Assembly: GCF_038024855.1 (NCBI RefSeq)
Contig: NZ_CP139089.1
Span: 2,328,501 to 2,392,500 of the forward strand
From: Methylocella tundrae
Lineage (GTDB): Bacteria; Pseudomonadota; Alphaproteobacteria; Rhizobiales; Beijerinckiaceae
DNA length: 64,000 nucleotides
Direction of reading: 5' to 3'
The position numbers were made by a program, and so were the translations under genes. The notes beneath the pieces were generated by a model that worked only from the letters and a program-made list of their open reading frames with translations, did not search any database and was not told the origin of the DNA. Positions 62,127-64,000 of this stretch are shown in pieces; position 1 is the first letter of the stretch; each line of letters begins with the position of its first letter.

Positions 62127-62981
62127 GTGACCCTGCGCATCATTCACCTCAGCGATCCGCATTTTGGCTGTGAGAACGCGGCCGCGGTAGAGGCCGCCAT
62201 CGCGAGCGCGAACGCCTATGCGCCGGATCTGACGATTATATCCGGCGACCTTACATCGAATGGCCGATCCCTTCAGTTCAAGGCCGCGAGCCTCTGGCTG
62301 AAACGCCTGCCGCAGCCGCAGATCGTGACGCCGGGCAATCATGACGTGCCTTATTGGAACCTCGCGCTGCGCTTTTTCGCCCCCTTCTCACGCTACCGGC
62401 GCTTCATCGGCGAGCCGCTGAAGACGACGGCCGATCTGCCGGGCCTCACTGTCAGAAGCCTCAACACCGCGCGCGGCGCGCAGCCAAGGCTCGACTGGTC
62501 CAAGGGCGCGATCAATCTCGCCGCGGTCGAGGCCGCGGCGCAAATGCAAACCTCGACGACGACGCTGAAGGTTCTTGTTTGTCATCATCCTCTTCTCGAT
62601 CCTTTTGCCGGGACGAACACCGCCGCTGTAACCGGCGCGGTTCATCGCGGCGGCGCGGCCGCGCGCGTGCTCGCGGAAGCTGGCGTCGACCTCATTCTCA
62701 GCGGCCACGTGCATAATCCCTTTGTCTTTGCGCTGCCTTTCGCGCAAGGGCGCAGCTATGCGATCGGGGCCGGCACTTTGTCGCGCCGAACGAGGGGGCG
62801 GGCCGCCGGATTTTCTGTGATTGAGGCCGACGCCGAGACGATCAAGGTCACGGCGATGGAATGGTCCGGCTCGCAATTTCACCCCGCGACGGTCTGGCGC
62901 CTGCCGCGGCGCACGGAAGCCGCGCAAGCGGAAGCTCTCCATATAAATGGCGCGGCATTGCCCATCTGTGGCGAGAAATAG
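62127..62981 (+). CDS. Calcineurin-like metallophosphoesterase
   Basis: The 284-residue enzyme has the dinuclear metal motifs: RIIHLSDPHFGC (D-x-H, about 4-15), SGDLTSNGR (GD, about 39-47), PGNHDVPYW (GNHD, about 71-79), CHHPLLDP near 153 and SGHVHNPF near 190. These enzymes split phosphomono- or diesters, sometimes UDP-diacylglucosamine or cyclic nucleotides. GTG at 62127 is chosen as start because the conserved core begins three codons later; the upstream frame overlaps the lipid-kinase gene in another frame. It closes the PAP2-kinase-phosphoesterase module. Confidence 0.88.
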   Translation: MTLRIIHLSDPHFGCENAAAVEAAIASANAYAPDLTIISGDLTSNGRSLQFKAASLWLKRLPQPQIVTPGNHDVPYWNLALRFFAPFSRYRRFIGEPLKTTADLPGLTVRSLNTARGAQPRLDWSKGAINLAAVEAAAQMQTSTTTLKVLVCHHPLLDPFAGTNTAAVTGAVHRGGAAARVLAEAGVDLILSGHVHNPFVFALPFAQGRSYAIGAGTLSRRTRGRAAGFSVIEADAETIKVTAMEWSGSQFHPATVWRLPRRTEAAQAEALHINGAALPICGEK

Positions 62982-63106
62982 CCGCCCATCTTCATAGCAC
63001 TTCCAAGCATTCGTCCGCATCGTTGGATGTGAAACGCTCTTCCTGCCGCTAGTTTCAAAACGTATTGATCAGGGTCATTTTGTGAATTTCTTACCAGCAG
63101 TAAAGT

Positions 63107-63132
63107 GGAACTCTCGATAGCAAAGCGCGTTT
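63107..63132 (+). promoter_or_regulatory. EcfG-type general stress promoter of csbD
   Basis: GGAAC (63107-63111) and CGTTT (63128-63132) are separated by 16 bases, a full match to the alphaproteobacterial EcfG (sigma general stress) consensus GGAAC-N16-17-CGTT. It lies 47 bases before the csbD ATG. CsbD proteins are stress-induced in several bacteria, so the match makes sense. Confidence 0.85.
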
Positions 63133-63178
63133 CTCGCACGGCCGATCTGATGGCCGTTTTTCTTCAAGGAGATCAGCA

Positions 63179-63394
63179 ATGAGCGGCACCAAAGACAAGA
63201 TCGCCGGCCTCGCCAACGAGGCTGCTGGACATGTCAAGCAGGGCGTCGGCAAGGCCATCGGCTCCGAAAAGCTGCAGGCTGAAGGCATCGTGCAGGAGAC
63301 CAAAGGTCACATTCAGCAGGCGGTGGGCGACGCCAAGGACGCGGTCAAGGCAGGCGCCAATAAAGTCGCCGACGCGGTCAATAAAAAGCTCTGA
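63179..63394 (+). CDS. CsbD-family general stress protein
   Basis: The 71-residue hydrophilic helical protein ([21 protein letters not shown], then [20 protein letters not shown], and a Lys/Ala-rich tail) is a CsbD-family protein, a small stress-responsive family without a known biochemical role. AAGGAG lies 7 bases before the ATG. An EcfG-type promoter sits upstream and a strong hairpin downstream, so it forms a single-gene stress-controlled unit. Confidence 0.95.
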   Translation: MSGTKDKIAGLANEAAGHVKQGVGKAIGSEKLQAEGIVQETKGHIQQAVGDAKDAVKAGANKVADAVNKKL

Positions 63395-63416
63395 TCGCGC
63401 CTATCGTTTCATGCGA

Positions 63417-63442
63417 AGGGCCGGCCCGCAGGGGCCGGCCCT
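63417..63442. terminator. Hairpin between convergent csbD and a secreted-protein gene
   Basis: AGGGCCGGCC (63417-63426) and GGCCGGCCCT (63433-63442) are perfect 10-bp complements around a 6-base loop. It lies 23 bases past the csbD stop and 18 bases past the stop of the gene on the opposite strand. T tracts are weak on both sides, so it is probably a bidirectional 3'-end structure. Confidence 0.65.
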
Positions 63443-63459
63443 CATTCTAAGCGCGGCTG

Positions 63460-63702
63460 TTATTTTGAGAAATTGCCCGGCCCCTCAGGATGGGCGGGAT
63501 CGGCGCCAAGGCCCATGCGTCCGCGCGTTCCCGAGCAATCATAGGCCGCCCGATCCTGGGACTGCGCGGAATAACCCGGCTGGCAATCATCGCGCGGCGC
63601 ATCATTTGGCTGGGGCGGCGGCGGAGCATTGGTCTGCGCGAGAGACGGGAAAGGCGCGGCAAGGGCCGCGATCGCCAGAAGCATTACGCTGAGCGTTTTC
63701 AT
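63460..63702 (-). CDS. Small secreted protein of unknown function
   Basis: From the ATG at 63702 the product is 80 residues: a signal peptide (VMLLAIAALAAPFPSLAQ, about 6-23), then a Pro-rich segment (NAPPPPQPNDAPRDD) and a mature part with two cysteines (DDCQPG and AYDCSG, about 39 and 56) that could form a disulfide. GGGGA lies upstream. A longer frame to 63843 would put the signal peptide in mid-protein, so the shorter start is favoured. I do not recognise a family. Confidence 0.65.
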   Translation of the reverse strand: MKTLSVMLLAIAALAAPFPSLAQTNAPPPPQPNDAPRDDCQPGYSAQSQDRAAYDCSGTRGRMGLGADPAHPEGPGNFSK

Positions 63703-63905
63703 GTCCAGTTCCCCGTCAAGGATCCGCTTGCTACTTTGGTTCTGCGCCGTTTCTAGTGCGTTTCCGGCGTCTCGGCCATCGTCAGCTTGCATCGAATGAA
63801 TTGATTTTCTCCATGCGAGGCGGTTTGATCGCGCCAGTTTCATTTGCTGGAGGCCAGATATTGCGCCAAGCTTGCGTACTGCAACTCACCGTCCAGAGAG
63901 CGTCA

Positions 63906-64000
63906 ATGAAACATATCGCATCGATCGGGCTCGCCGCCTGTCTGAGCCTTGGCGTCGGCGCCTCGTTTTTGCACGCCGCAACTCCGCGCGTTTTTTTCAT
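63906..64000 (+). CDS. Start of a secreted protein, possibly DUF4399 (partial)
   Basis: The ATG at 63906 opens a frame that runs off the right edge. The first residues, MKHIASIGLAACLSLGVGAS, form a signal peptide with likely cleavage after LHA. The mature part begins ATPRVFFI, reminiscent of DUF4399 proteins, which start with a RVYFIEPKDGA-like strand. Only about 31 residues are visible, so the family call is tentative. AGAG precedes the start. Confidence 0.5.
   Translation, partial: MKHIASIGLAACLSLGVGASFLHAATPRVFF

Overview
The window looks like chromosomal DNA of a GC-rich alphaproteobacterium, most likely a Hyphomicrobiales (Rhizobiales) member; a Beijerinckiaceae/Methylocystaceae-type genome is a plausible guess but is not proven here. 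The signs are the gene orders purE-purK-rpsU and rimP-nusA-ylxR-infB-rbfA-truB, an RpoH with the QKKLFFNLR box, a general-stress (EcfG-type) promoter, a FixK/FNR box, and several copies of a palindromic intergenic repeat of the kind common in this order. There are no rRNA or tRNA genes, no insertion sequences, no prophage and no CRISPR array.

Layout. 1-7.0 kb: end of an unidentified gene, a nitroreductase, a sulfate-binding protein, a TPR lipoprotein, ribosomal protein S21, a possible 6S-like RNA, purK/purE, a GST-fold protein and an L,D-transpeptidase. 7.2-10.2 kb: one very large TPR / O-GlcNAc-transferase-like / methyltransferase fusion. 10.3-18.2 kb: the translation and transcription operon rimP-nusA-ylxR-infB-rbfA-truB, read on the minus strand from a promoter with a terminator-like leader. 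18.3-20.9 kb: alpha-E protein and circularly permuted ATP-grasp pair. 21.2-27.6 kb: small membrane protein, fasciclin protein, membrane coiled-coil protein, YebC, a YghU-like GST, rpoH and an RluA-family pseudouridine synthase. 27.6-30.4 kb: a less GC-rich stretch with a long leader, a CelD-like acetyltransferase and a SAM methyltransferase, possibly acquired. 30.5-33.7 kb: CorC-like CBS protein and a shikimate kinase/dehydroquinate synthase fusion. 34-41.6 kb: OmpW behind a FixK box, then carbohydrate genes (amylo-alpha-1,6-glucosidase, GT4 glycosyltransferase, TPR/glycosyltransferase/DUF6165 fusion). 41.9-49.1 kb: response regulator, hrcA, one-cysteine OhrR, mutS, kup. 49.4-64 kb: hrpB, ugd, a disulfide-lacking flavoprotein, a histidine kinase, a cNMP-binding thioredoxin-reductase-like protein tightly coupled to a CPA2 cation/proton antiporter, a lipid module (PAP2 phosphatase, DAG-kinase-like protein, metallophosphoesterase), CsbD under a general-stress promoter, and small secreted proteins.

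Most of this is housekeeping. The parts that stand out are the multi-domain fusions (7.2 kb, 31.9 kb, 38.9 kb), the redox/cyclic-nucleotide flavoprotein coupled to a cation antiporter (57-60 kb), the structured RNA leaders of the rimP operon and infB, the candidate structured RNA between purK and rpsU, and two families of intergenic repeats. Start codons were chosen by reading frame, visible ribosome binding sites and family N-termini; several genes appear to start with TTG or GTG.
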